Shown: positions 27,532 to 35,587 of the stretch, piece after piece
Position numbering within the stretch: position 1 is the first letter of the stretch
Layout: the number at the start of each line of letters is the position of its first letter
Origin: Balneola sp.
GTDB lineage: Bacteria; Bacteroidota; Rhodothermia; Balneolales; Balneolaceae
Length of the DNA: 64,000 nt
Reading direction: 5' to 3'
NCBI GenBank assembly: GCA_017640785.1
Contig: JAEPPZ010000004.1
Coordinates: forward strand, 68,314-132,313
Notes under the pieces: model-generated
Told to the model about the DNA's origin: nothing
Databases searched by the model: none
What the model saw: the letters and a program-made list of their open reading frames with translations, nothing else
Translations under genes and position numbers: made by a program

Positions 27532-27699
27532 TTAAGCTTCAGTAAATTTCACTTTATGTTCATTCATGAAGTCCTTTATTTTATCAATATGTATACAATG
27601 ACCAACATGAAGAATAGCACTTTCCTTAATTTTCTTTTTTTGGCCATCACGTATGACTTCTAAATCTACATCAAAATTGAGGTCTAGATGTTTAGTCAT
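27532..27699 (-). CDS. Small 55-residue protein, last gene of the accessory operon
   Basis: Starts at ATG 27699 overlapping the stop of the preceding gene (ATGA). The sequence begins MTKHLDLNFDVDLEVIRDG and continues with a lysine-rich turn and ILHVGHCIHIDKIKDFM, ending KFTEA. No signal peptide or TM segment is present and no family is recognised. The one-base overlap with the upstream gene is the main reason to believe it is translated. Confidence 0.65.
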   Translation of the reverse strand: MTKHLDLNFDVDLEVIRDGQKKKIKESAILHVGHCIHIDKIKDFMNEHKVKFTEA

Positions 27700-28469
27700 T
27701 GATTGCACACCCTTGCTTTAAATATTGAAATTTCATTTGGTTTGAAACCAGATATGCTATTATAAATATCCATTTGCAATATTTTTTCATTGAGCCCCCC
27801 GATTGATAACAATGCGCTATCTAATATGTGATATTCAGTTGCTTTGTCAATATCTAGCAACTCCTTTAAATTACTTTCATGCTTAAAAAGGTCATCAGTA
27901 GTTAAATGTGTATTAACTTCAATTTGGCTAGCATCAATTTCAATATTTAATAGGTTCTTAGTCTTAATACAAATTGCTTCTCTGAGGCTATTACTGTTAG
28001 GTGTAACATCGCTTCTAAAATCATTTTTTAAATTATCTATGCATTCTTCAGGATATGATGTGACTATTGAGTTAAGTTGATTTTCCAAAAGGTTAAATTG
28101 ACGTTTAGATATATCACAATCCTCTTTTATTTCTTTAATGTTAGTTTTAAAAAGGTGGGAAGGATCTGTTCCAAATGCTTTTAATTCAGAGAAGCCAACC
28201 AAGTGTAATAAGTCTTTATTCTTGGAACCAATAGCTATTTTATCATTATGAATCTGAATAACCCCAGACTTAAGTAGATTCATAGTTGATTCAAACCCAA
28301 TAGTGTTTAGAAGAATGGGTATTTCCTTTAACCTGCTTGATTCGATAACCAAGTTTTCAAAAAGAATTAGTTTTTCAACAAGCTCTGGCAAAGAAAGAGT
28401 TAGATTACCTTTGTCATCTTCATCGATGAGTTTAGCAAAATTTCTAAGTCGAATATCTCCATTTCCCAT
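27696..28469 (-). CDS. Hypothetical 257-residue protein of the accessory operon
   Basis: A soluble, mostly helical protein with a leucine-rich N-terminal half (SLPELVEKLILFENLVIESSRLKEIP) and no recognised catalytic motif. It lies 12 bases behind the 96-residue gene and overlaps the 55-residue gene. The base composition is more AT-rich than the flanking core genes. The context behind an integron cassette suggests an acquired accessory function, possibly defence, but nothing in the sequence proves it. Confidence 0.75.
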   Translation of the reverse strand: MGNGDIRLRNFAKLIDEDDKGNLTLSLPELVEKLILFENLVIESSRLKEIPILLNTIGFESTMNLLKSGVIQIHNDKIAIGSKNKDLLHLVGFSELKAFGTDPSHLFKTNIKEIKEDCDISKRQFNLLENQLNSIVTSYPEECIDNLKNDFRSDVTPNSNSLREAICIKTKNLLNIEIDASQIEVNTHLTTDDLFKHESNLKELLDIDKATEYHILDSALLSIGGLNEKILQMDIYNSISGFKPNEISIFKARVCNQ

Positions 28470-28481
28470 TGAACAAAGTTT

Positions 28482-28772
28482 TTAATAGTCTTCTAACAAC
28501 TCAGATAATTGTTTTAGCTTGGCATGAATTTCTATCCAGCTAGTACTGGTCATTAAGCCTAGCAGCTCATAATCGGAAAAACTAACATTTGAAGGAATGA
28601 AATCTTTAATATCTGGATTAGTTTCTCTAGCTTTTTCAAGTATGGCATTAATATTTTTACCATAATCCTCCGACGGCAACTTTGATTTTTCTTTTTCGGA
28701 CATTGACTCAATTGAGGATATGAGTCCAGAAGTTTTCTTTAATAAAATTTTGTTTACTTCAATTTCAGACAT
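28482..28772 (-). CDS. Small helical protein of the accessory operon
   Basis: 96 residues starting at ATG 28772, 8 bases inside the end of the upstream membrane-protein gene. The composition is charged and helical (Ser/Lys/Glu-rich), with a C-terminal amphipathic stretch WIEIHAKLKQLSELLEDY. No known domain is recognised. Its position between the membrane coiled-coil protein and the 257-residue protein suggests it bridges or regulates them (inference). Confidence 0.75.
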   Translation of the reverse strand: MSEIEVNKILLKKTSGLISSIESMSEKEKSKLPSEDYGKNINAILEKARETNPDIKDFIPSNVSFSDYELLGLMTSTSWIEIHAKLKQLSELLEDY

Positions 28773-29241
28773 GTTTTTCTAAATTTTTCGTCAAGTTTTC
28801 GAGTTTTGTGGATAGCGTGTCAATCTCATTTTCCAGTTGACCGATTTGGGTTCGATTTTGATGGGTTAAGTTTTTCTTGAGTGTCGTTATTTCATTCTTT
28901 TTATGTTGAATCAGCAAATTGAAAGATTGGATTAGGTTAGACTGTAATTGAAGTGATGTATTTTTGTCTAAAATTTCTACAGATTCCTTATGCACATCTC
29001 TTGTAAGTTCAAGTTCTTTTCTTTGTGCAATAAGCTCTTGTCTTTGTAACAGGATAGTAACTATTACACCTAGAAATGCTAAACCACCAAATAATGAGCT
29101 AACGGGATTAAAAAGCTCCGCAATATTTTGAACATCATTCGGGTATACTGACTTCAATATATATGGACTCACAATCCAAATTGCAGTTATTATTATAACT
29201 CCAATAATTGTGATTGTTGCTAATTTGGAATTATCCTTCAT
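28765..29241 (-). CDS. Two-TM, coiled-coil protein, first gene of the accessory operon
   Basis: 158 residues. TM1 spans about 8-30 and TM2 about 43-66 (NPVSSLFGGLAFLGVIVTILL), followed by the charged QRQELIAQRKELELTRD and a long coiled coil to the C-terminus. The second TM plus QRQEL/RKEL heptads is a pattern often seen in small membrane proteins of gene cassettes and putative phage abortive-infection proteins; I cannot assign it more closely. The ATG lies about 33 bases after the integron crossover point at 29274/29275. Confidence 0.8.
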   Translation of the reverse strand: MKDNSKLATITIIGVIIITAIWIVSPYILKSVYPNDVQNIAELFNPVSSLFGGLAFLGVIVTILLQRQELIAQRKELELTRDVHKESVEILDKNTSLQLQSNLIQSFNLLIQHKKNEITTLKKNLTHQNRTQIGQLENEIDTLSTKLENLTKNLEKHV

Positions 29242-29268
29242 ATCTGTTGAGGTTCATTCTAGAAAGAC

Positions 29269-29396
29269 ACATAACGACCCTGCGTTTAAGCGGCGAGGGT
29301 TTTCGGTTTTTCTGAAAGTAACAGAATTAATCAGTTACCTGAAAATTAAATTATGCGGAGCCACTACCCGAGTCCGACTTGAAACGCTTGTTATAT
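29269..29396 (-). mobile_element. Integron attC recombination site
   Basis: On the minus strand, R'' core ATATAAC (29396-29390) and R' core GTTATGT (29275-29269) bound 128 bases. The inner arms AAGCGTTTcAAGtCGG and CCGCTTAAACGC fold together, leaving an unpaired C and T, the extrahelical bases that direct integrase to the bottom strand. Further arms and a terminal gtaac/gttac stem lie between. This architecture is diagnostic of attC sites. No integrase is visible in the window. Confidence 0.88.
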
Positions 29397-29693
29397 GGCG
29401 CACTGATTTAGCTATTGGCAACATTCCAAGAAAAAGACTCTTTGAAATCGTTGAAGCAATTTTCGCAAACCCAATGATTTCCATCTTCAGTTACAAAACC
29501 TTCATGAAGCGCATCTGGAATAGAATCTTTTTCCGCGAACTTATTCCAACAAAACTCACAATGATCGTGGTCCCAATCTTCATTTGGTTGAGAATACTTT
29601 TTTTTAGAAAGAGTAACTCCTTTTAAGTATTTCTCTTGGTTGAATATTCGTGGATCAGTTTGCATTGGTACAAATTTAAGCTAAGCCATATAA
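29275..29693 (-). mobile_element. Single complete integron gene cassette
   Basis: The segment from the G/TTATAT junction at 29694/29693 to the crossover in the attC R' core at 29275/29274 is a 419-base cassette containing one 85-codon gene followed by attC. The upstream junction has the GTTATAT core but no attC arms before it. The cassette therefore looks inserted at a secondary site or left over from a larger array. Confidence 0.75.
29408..29665 (-). CDS. Cassette-borne small zinc-ribbon-like protein
   Basis: 85 residues. Two CxxC knuckles, CEFC (in DHDHCEFCWNKF) and CENC (in HWVCENCFNDF), could bind one zinc ion. Similar small proteins with DHDHCEFCW and EGYTTED-like segments are common in integron cassettes, where their role is unknown. 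It ends 12 bases before the attC site, the standard cassette arrangement. Confidence 0.85.
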   Translation of the reverse strand: MQTDPRIFNQEKYLKGVTLSKKKYSQPNEDWDHDHCEFCWNKFAEKDSIPDALHEGFVTEDGNHWVCENCFNDFKESFSWNVANS

Positions 29694-29832
29694 CATAATA
29701 TTATCCAAACAAGGATTTTCCCAGTTTGTCCCGATAAAATCTAAAAATTGACTCTAAAATACTAGTAAACAAGGAAGTTAGGATTTTATCATGATAAAAA
29801 TGGTTTCTAAAATTCCCGAATAAATCTCAAAT

Positions 29833-31299
29833 TCAATCAAACCTACCAATCAAATCTACTGCATTAACAGCACTTTGTATCACCAAGGGAATGCCACCAC
29901 CGGGATGAGTAGAGCCACCTACAAAGTACAAACCTTCAATTTCGCGGGATTTGTTTCTGGGTCGGAGGAAGGCTGAGAATTTGTCGTTGGAAGAAGTTCC
30001 GTAAATACTGCCTTTGTTGGACAAGTATTTATGGTAGAAATCTTTTGGGGTGATTTCAGATCGATACTTTATATGTTTCGTAAGATCGGTCAACCCACGA
30101 CTTTCTAATTCCCTTATTACCTTATCTCCATAATCACTTTTATCCCAACTAAAGGATTCACTCAAATACGGAGCATTCACCAACACAAATAAATTGGAAC
30201 CATCTTCAGGAGCGTGATCTTTATCAGTGAAAGAAGTATTAGCGATGTAAATGGTCGGATCGTCGGGCATGATCTTATCATCAAAGATCTGTTTGAATTC
30301 CAGTTCATAATCAGCGGAAAAGAAAATGTTGTGATGAATAAGCTGCTCGTATTGTTTGTCGATGCCTAATAACATCACAAATCCCGAACAGGAGGGTTCT
30401 AATTCTTTTTGTTTTTCTTTTCGTTTGGCTGAAATACTGAAATCATCAATCAAATTTAGTATGGTTTCCGAAGCATCACTGTTGGCAACCACAAGATCGC
30501 ACTCTAACAACTCTCCGGATTCAGTTTCCACTCCTTTAATTTTGCCTTCCAAAACATGAATACGGTCTACTTTTGCATTGTATTCAATAGAAGCACCCAA
30601 AGAGATCGCCAGATCACGTAAACATTCTGCAACTCTGTATAATCCGCCTTTGATGTAATAGCCGCCTTCATTCAGTTCAATATGCGGAACCACATTCAGC
30701 GTAGCCGGAGCCTGATAGGGAGAAGATCCGTTGTAGGTAGTAAAGCGTTTAAAGAACTGTTGCAGGTGTGGAGATTCAAAATAGGAGTCGACACGTTTAC
30801 TGACCGTTGTAAAGGCGTCGATCCCTAAAAAAGAAAACAGATTGAGATCTTTCAGATCCGAAAAATTGTATAGTGGATTCAATACAAATGCATTCCGGGT
30901 CTTTTTGTCCAGAGACTCAGCATATTCCAAAAATTTGATGTAGGATTTCTCATCATCAGGAGCCATTCTGCGGATCTCTCTCAACATCTGCGCACGATCG
31001 CTGTAATTATCAAACTGCATTCCATCCTGAAAGAAATACCGACAGTTTATATCCAGTGGAACCATTTCAAGCTCTTTAGAAAGAGATGTTCCACAATCCT
31101 GCAGTAATCCGTCCAGAATATAAGGCATGGTAAACAGGGAAGGACCGGTATCGAAACGAAATCCGTCCGCTTCGATCTCATTCATCTTGCCGCCCGCACT
31201 GTCATTCTTTTCCAGAATGGTTACTGAATGACCTTGTTTGGCAAGCAAGCACCCTGCGGATAATCCTCCGATTCCTGCTCCGATTATGATTATATTCAT
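29833..31299 (-). CDS. Phytoene desaturase/carotenoid dehydrogenase-type FAD oxidoreductase
   Basis: 488 residues. The N-terminus is a dinucleotide-binding motif GAGIGGLSAG with E30 after strand 2 and NDSAGGKMNE. FRFDTGPSLFTMP is a CrtI-family signature, and the C-terminus has the second signature GLYFVGGSTHPGGGIPLVIQSA. Members desaturate phytoene or hydroxylated carotenoids (CrtI/CrtD). No crtB or other carotenoid gene is in the window, so the exact step is uncertain. Confidence 0.92.
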   Translation of the reverse strand: MNIIIIGAGIGGLSAGCLLAKQGHSVTILEKNDSAGGKMNEIEADGFRFDTGPSLFTMPYILDGLLQDCGTSLSKELEMVPLDINCRYFFQDGMQFDNYSDRAQMLREIRRMAPDDEKSYIKFLEYAESLDKKTRNAFVLNPLYNFSDLKDLNLFSFLGIDAFTTVSKRVDSYFESPHLQQFFKRFTTYNGSSPYQAPATLNVVPHIELNEGGYYIKGGLYRVAECLRDLAISLGASIEYNAKVDRIHVLEGKIKGVETESGELLECDLVVANSDASETILNLIDDFSISAKRKEKQKELEPSCSGFVMLLGIDKQYEQLIHHNIFFSADYELEFKQIFDDKIMPDDPTIYIANTSFTDKDHAPEDGSNLFVLVNAPYLSESFSWDKSDYGDKVIRELESRGLTDLTKHIKYRSEITPKDFYHKYLSNKGSIYGTSSNDKFSAFLRPRNKSREIEGLYFVGGSTHPGGGIPLVIQSAVNAVDLIGRFD

Positions 31300-31387
31300 G
31301 CGATTAAAATTTTATTTGGCGTATTTCAATTTGCCCGTACAAATGGTGTTGTGGATCTTTGTGCCGTTCGAAAAACCGTAGACGGTA

Positions 31388-31411
31388 GCGGGCGGATGGC
31401 TATCCGCCCGC
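31388..31411. repeat. GC-rich hairpin, REP-like
   Basis: Ten-base arms gcgggcggat and atccgcccgc pair perfectly around the loop ggct, in the divergent spacer between the carotenoid desaturase and the THUMP-like methyltransferase. It resembles a REP element rather than a terminator, since no T-run follows and both genes point away. Confidence 0.75.
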
Positions 31412-31448
31412 CCTTGAATAAGAAACACATTTATATTTCAAAATAGGA

Positions 31449-32630
31449 ATGAAAAATAAATTCTCTGAAGAAAGTATTGATTTCATAAAAGATCATATCA
31501 ATGATGATCCTGCTGAAATTATGCTTCAGTCCCGGAAGTTTCCGGAGCTGCCGATGAGAGATATTGTGGTACAGATCGCATCACGACAAAAAGCGAAGAA
31601 TAAATTACCGGAATGGTTCGGTAATTATGAACTGATATTACCTCCTAAACAAAATCTGGAACAGGCTTCTTCAGAGATCACGGCAAAGTTTAAAGCTCGT
31701 TTTGTGGAAGGGGATTCGCTTGTTGATCTGACAGGAGGAACCGGAGTCGATACTTGTTATTTGTCACAAAAAATGAGATCAACCATTTACGTAGAGCCCA
31801 ATGAAGAACTTTGTGCAGTGTCAAAACATAATTTTGAGGTTCTTGGAGCTAATATTGAAATTCAAAACTCTACAGCGGAAAATGTACTAAAGCAAAGTTC
31901 TGATCACTTTGATTGGATATTTATAGATCCTTCCAGACGCGATGATGCGGAAAACAGAGTGTATGCTCTGGAAGACTGTATACCAAATGTGATTGTGTTA
32001 GAAGAACAGTTGTTGAATTCAGCGAAAAATGTGTTGATCAAAGCGTCGCCAATGCTTGATATCAAAAAAACCTTAGAACAGTTTAGTTCCTGCTATAAAG
32101 TACAGATTGTCGCCGTAGACAATGAAGTGAAGGAGTTATTACTATATCTTCGCAAAGGCAATGATGAAGAAGCTGTCATTGAAGCTTGGAATATTTCAGA
32201 TAAAAGGGAAGAGGAACAATTCTCTTTCAAATATTCACAGGAAGAATCTTGTGGTTTTGATATAGGTGGACCACAAAAGTATCTCTATGAACCAAATGCT
32301 ACACTAATGAAAGCAGGAGCTTATAAATTGATCGCTTCAAAATTCGGAGTTCAGAAACTTCATTCGAATACCCATTTATATACTTCTGATGAACTTATAG
32401 AAAGCTTTCCGGGAAAGAAATTAGTGATCAAAGAAGTATTTAGTCCGGCAAAAAAGGAAATCAAGAAAAGAGTTAAGAACGGCACAGTAAATGTGATCGT
32501 CAGGAATTATCCCATGGGGGCAAATGAGATCAAAAAGAAATTCGGCTTAAAAGATGGGGGAGATCACTTCCTGATCTTTTGTGAGACCGAAGCAGTTGGT
32601 TTAAGAGCAATTTGGTGTGAGAGGGTTTAG
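31449..32630 (+). CDS. THUMP-like class I SAM-dependent methyltransferase
   Basis: 393 residues. A Rossmann methyltransferase core lies at about 90-190, with SAM motif I DLTGGTGVDTCYLS and catalytic-type motif IFIDPSRRD. The C-terminal part (GFDIGGPQKYLYEPNATLMKAG, then VIVRNYPMGANEIKKKFGLKDGG) matches the PG_1098 ferredoxin-like/THUMP-like family of Bacteroidota. Probable RNA methyltransferase; the target is unknown. Confidence 0.9.
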   Translation: MKNKFSEESIDFIKDHINDDPAEIMLQSRKFPELPMRDIVVQIASRQKAKNKLPEWFGNYELILPPKQNLEQASSEITAKFKARFVEGDSLVDLTGGTGVDTCYLSQKMRSTIYVEPNEELCAVSKHNFEVLGANIEIQNSTAENVLKQSSDHFDWIFIDPSRRDDAENRVYALEDCIPNVIVLEEQLLNSAKNVLIKASPMLDIKKTLEQFSSCYKVQIVAVDNEVKELLLYLRKGNDEEAVIEAWNISDKREEEQFSFKYSQEESCGFDIGGPQKYLYEPNATLMKAGAYKLIASKFGVQKLHSNTHLYTSDELIESFPGKKLVIKEVFSPAKKEIKKRVKNGTVNVIVRNYPMGANEIKKKFGLKDGGDHFLIFCETEAVGLRAIWCERV

Positions 32631-32678
32631 TTCGCCCAAGCGAAACGCCTGAACTAGAATGGGTTTCTATTTAACGTC

Positions 32679-32827
32679 TTGTAGATGTTAGCTAATTCGT
32701 TGACAGAATTTCTTTATACCAACCTCAATATTGCAAGCAGGTCATCCCGATCCGCCAGCTGGCGGACGGTATGACCCTATATATTTTACTGTTCAAAAAC
32801 TGTCAACGAATTACATGACATCTACAA
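32679..32827. repeat. 149-bp fold-back (MITE-like) element
   Basis: 28-base arms (32679-32706 and 32800-32827) are inverted copies with about four mismatches; the common part includes taattcgttgacag. Nested inside are ggtcat/atgacc and a perfect 16-base palindrome tccgccagctggcgga (32751-32766). The whole segment can fold into one long hairpin. No coding potential is present and no clear target-site duplication was seen. Confidence 0.75.
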
Positions 32828-33297
32828 TTCTGATCCCGAAGTTTCGGGACGAAGAATCCCGGTTACGAAGCAGATTCTTTGTTTCTGAGTAGTTCGCCCT
32901 TCCTTGCATAAGGAGGGGAATTCTAGAGTTGATTCATACTTTTATCAACGAGTCCTCCTCCTGTTGTAGGAGGAGACAGAGGAGGTCTTTCTTTAGGATC
33001 GTGAGTACATTTAATTGGTAATATACTTTTGTACCGATACTGAGCTTCCTCAGCACAGGCTCCAGTACCAAAAACTCCCGACAAGAATTATTGGCGCGAA
33101 CTCCATTGCATCGACTAATCATTACAAAAGGTCTTCGGACGTATGATACACATTAACGAATCAGCCTGAATGTAATGATTGCTCCTTCGGAGCCGTCAAT
33201 TTCATTACGTTCTTGTTTCGCCAATAATTCTAAGGGTCGGTGTAGTTGGAGGCTTTATCTGAAATTGTCAGCATTATAAGCAAGACAGTATTTGTAA

Positions 33298-33327
33298 GTG
33301 AATCATCTAACATCTACAGGGATGACC
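33298..33327. repeat. Decayed partial copy of the fold-back element arm
   Basis: The reverse complement of this stretch reads ggtcatccctgtagatgtta, then gatgattcac. This matches both the ggtcatccc block and the gtagatgttag arm start of the 32679-32827 element, with the pieces rearranged. It supports repeated insertion or rearrangement of this repeat family in the desert. Confidence 0.5.
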
Positions 33328-33549
33328 AATCAGGAGGCGGGTTCCAAATACTACTACTTCATGAACTCAATTCAGGTTTTATAACCTAAAAGTTAGTAAA
33401 TCATCCTGTGGATACTTCCGAAGGATCTTCAAAGTCTGAAAAGAAGTAGATACTTATTTCCGGGAAAGCGCTCGTCCAAATTATACTTTTGAACTAGAAA
33501 GGTGCTGGTCCAAGCGAGACGGTAGAACTAGAATGGTTCTCAGCAATGA

Positions 33550-34152
33550 TCACTCATAGTTACGAATGATCTCGCCGTTTCCTTGGCCTTTTACGCTGCG
33601 TTCGTACGCTTTAACTACCTTAGCCATAGGAACGGGATTATGTCCGGGGAAATAACCTTTATACTTTTCATAGGCGTCTTCAACCATGCCTAAAGATACT
33701 GCGTTTACTCTGGGAAAGCCTTTCAATTCCAAAGCAACGGCTTGTACAAAACTATGTATTGCTCCATTAACCATTGCAGCACTTGTTGTTTTGATGACGG
33801 GGTCATCTGCCAAAATACCCGTAGATAGCGTTATGGAGCCATTATCGTTAATGTAATCTTGACCGATCCGGACCAGGTTTACTTGTCCCATTAACTTACT
33901 TCTAATACCGATATAGTAATCCTGCTCTGATAAGTTTTGGAAATCGTCCCATTTAGCTTCACCGGCTATACAAACGATCGCATCTACCTTTCCAGTTTGC
34001 TCTAAAGCTTTTTTAATGGAGCTAGTATCTGCGATATCAAGCTTAATATCACCACTATTACGTCCGGCTATGATCACTTCATCAGTTTCTCCAAAATGAC
34101 TTACTACCGGTTTACCAATAGTTCCGTTTCCGCCTATAACTAATATCTTCAT
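33550..34152 (-). CDS. Short-chain dehydrogenase/reductase family protein
   Basis: 200 residues with a short Rossmann fold: GGNGTIGKPV nucleotide motif and DAIVCIAGEAKW (replacing NNAG). The usual catalytic YxxxK is replaced by SAAMVNGAIHSF, a pattern typical of one small SDR subfamily rather than a defect of this gene. Substrate unknown. It follows the rRNA methyltransferase gene on the same strand. Confidence 0.85.
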   Translation of the reverse strand: MKILVIGGNGTIGKPVVSHFGETDEVIIAGRNSGDIKLDIADTSSIKKALEQTGKVDAIVCIAGEAKWDDFQNLSEQDYYIGIRSKLMGQVNLVRIGQDYINDNGSITLSTGILADDPVIKTTSAAMVNGAIHSFVQAVALELKGFPRVNAVSLGMVEDAYEKYKGYFPGHNPVPMAKVVKAYERSVKGQGNGEIIRNYE

Positions 34153-34178
34153 TTTGTAATTATTTTAAAATCCTTGGA

Positions 34179-35585
34179 TTATTTTAACCTAAGCTTAGCC
34201 ACGGCTTCTACATGGTACGTTTGAGGAAACATATCAACAGGCTGAACTTCTAAAACATCATAGACTTCAGTGAGTTCTTTCAGATCGCGTGCCATGGTAG
34301 AACTGTCGCAACTCACATAAACCAATTTAGGTACTTTCAGTTCTTTTAACCTTTTAACTACATCAGGATGCATTCCCGCTCTTGGGGGGTCAGTGATCAA
34401 CACATCCGGGGCTCCGAATTTATCAACTATTTCCTGCGTAAATACATCTTTCATATCGCCTTTGATAAAGGAAACATTTCCGATATTATTTTCTTTTGCA
34501 TTGAACTTGGCATTTTGAACGGCTACATCCACAAGTTCAATTCCCAACACTTTTTCAGCTTTTTGGCTCATGAATAAACTCAAAGTTCCTACTCCACAAT
34601 ACAGATCATAAACGATCTCTCCATCTTTCAGATCAGCAAATTCTCTCGCAGTTTCATATAGTCGTTCTGCCTGAGCCGTGTTGGTTTGGAAGAAGGCATT
34701 GGGATGAATCTTGAACGTATGATCGCCGATTTTATCGACTATATAGCCCGGACCGTGAATCACTTTTTTAATTCTACCTATGGAAGTAGGGCTTTTTGTG
34801 TCGTTGATGTTATTGACAATTGTTGTGATGACCGGAAATTTCTCAAGTAACTCATCGGATAGCTTCTTAATTAGTTCCTGATCATCCTGATAAGTAACTA
34901 AATTAACCATGAAGTCATCAGTATGGAATGAATTCCGGATCATCAGATGCCGCATAAAACCCTCGTGTTTCATAGCATCAAAAGGAGGGATATCATGCTG
35001 AATACAGTAGTTTCTCACAAAGTCCAGGATTTCAAACGATTCTTCCCTTTGAAGATGGCATTCATTTAAATTGAGGATCTTATCAAACCTACCGGGTGCG
35101 TGCATTCCTGCTGCAAAACCTGAATCATCAACAAATTCATCTCTGTTGATCTCCTCACGTGTAAGCCATCTTCGGTTACTGAAACTGTATTCCATTTTAT
35201 TTCGGTAATAGAATTCAGATTCACTACCCATTGCAGGGTGGATGATGGTATCTGATAAACCGCCAAGTCTTGTAATATGATCAGCTACTTGTTGTCCTTT
35301 ATATTCAAGTTGTTTAGCATAGGGAACATGCTGCCAGCTACATCCACCACATACATTTGCATGCTGGCATTTTGGTTCGATACGGTCTTTACTGGGTTCT
35401 AAAACTTCTAAAAGTTTAGCCTCTCTGTAATTCTTCTTCTTTTTGATGATGCGGGCTTTTACAACATCGCCGGGTGCTGTTCCATAAACGAAAACAGCTA
35501 GCCCATCAACTTTGGCCACACCTTTTCCTCTAAAAGCCGCACTTTCAATTTCTAATGTGACTTCTTCGCCTTTCTTTAATGCCAT
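34179..35585 (-). CDS. rlmD: 23S rRNA (uracil-C5)-methyltransferase, RlmD/RumA type
   Basis: 468 residues. An N-terminal TRAM domain (about 1-60) is followed by the [4Fe-4S] cysteine cluster CQHANVCGGCSW. The C-terminal methyltransferase has DLYCGVGTLSLF (SAM motif), ITDPPRAGMHPDVV and the catalytic Cys motif YVSCDSSTMARDL. Methylates a uridine in 23S rRNA; RlmD versus RlmC/TrmA specificity is not certain. Starts 2 bases after the cNMP-binding gene ends. Confidence 0.9.
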   Translation of the reverse strand: MALKKGEEVTLEIESAAFRGKGVAKVDGLAVFVYGTAPGDVVKARIIKKKKNYREAKLLEVLEPSKDRIEPKCQHANVCGGCSWQHVPYAKQLEYKGQQVADHITRLGGLSDTIIHPAMGSESEFYYRNKMEYSFSNRRWLTREEINRDEFVDDSGFAAGMHAPGRFDKILNLNECHLQREESFEILDFVRNYCIQHDIPPFDAMKHEGFMRHLMIRNSFHTDDFMVNLVTYQDDQELIKKLSDELLEKFPVITTIVNNINDTKSPTSIGRIKKVIHGPGYIVDKIGDHTFKIHPNAFFQTNTAQAERLYETAREFADLKDGEIVYDLYCGVGTLSLFMSQKAEKVLGIELVDVAVQNAKFNAKENNIGNVSFIKGDMKDVFTQEIVDKFGAPDVLITDPPRAGMHPDVVKRLKELKVPKLVYVSCDSSTMARDLKELTEVYDVLEVQPVDMFPQTYHVEAVAKLRLK

Positions 35586-35587
35586 TA

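Larger units (their letters stand above)
32631..33549. other. 919-base gene desert filled with degenerate repeats
   Basis: No frame here looks coding. The two ends carry an imperfect direct repeat (ccaagcga...gaactagaatgg at 32636-32667 and 33510-33540), with a third fragment near 33489. A fold-back element lies at 32679-32827 and a decayed copy of its arm at 33298-33327. Small hairpins occur at 32834-32849 (tcccgaa/ttcggga) and 32955-32975 (ctcctcct/aggaggag). It looks like a graveyard of small non-coding repeats, or possibly a structured RNA locus. Confidence 0.65.

Noticed and set aside
29210-29626. 138-codon forward open frame over the cassette region
   Set aside because: It runs antisense through the attC site and the 85-codon cassette gene, and its protein has no sensible composition. 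The attC structure and the CxxC gene explain this DNA better.
32934-33122. 62-codon reverse open frame in the repeat desert
   Set aside because: No start context, no family resemblance, and it overlaps a hairpin. Treated as a chance frame in repeat DNA.
33550-34152. SDR gene as a pseudogene because YxxxK is missing
   Set aside because: The replacement pattern (AMVNGAIHSF) is shared by a known small SDR subfamily, and the frame is intact.
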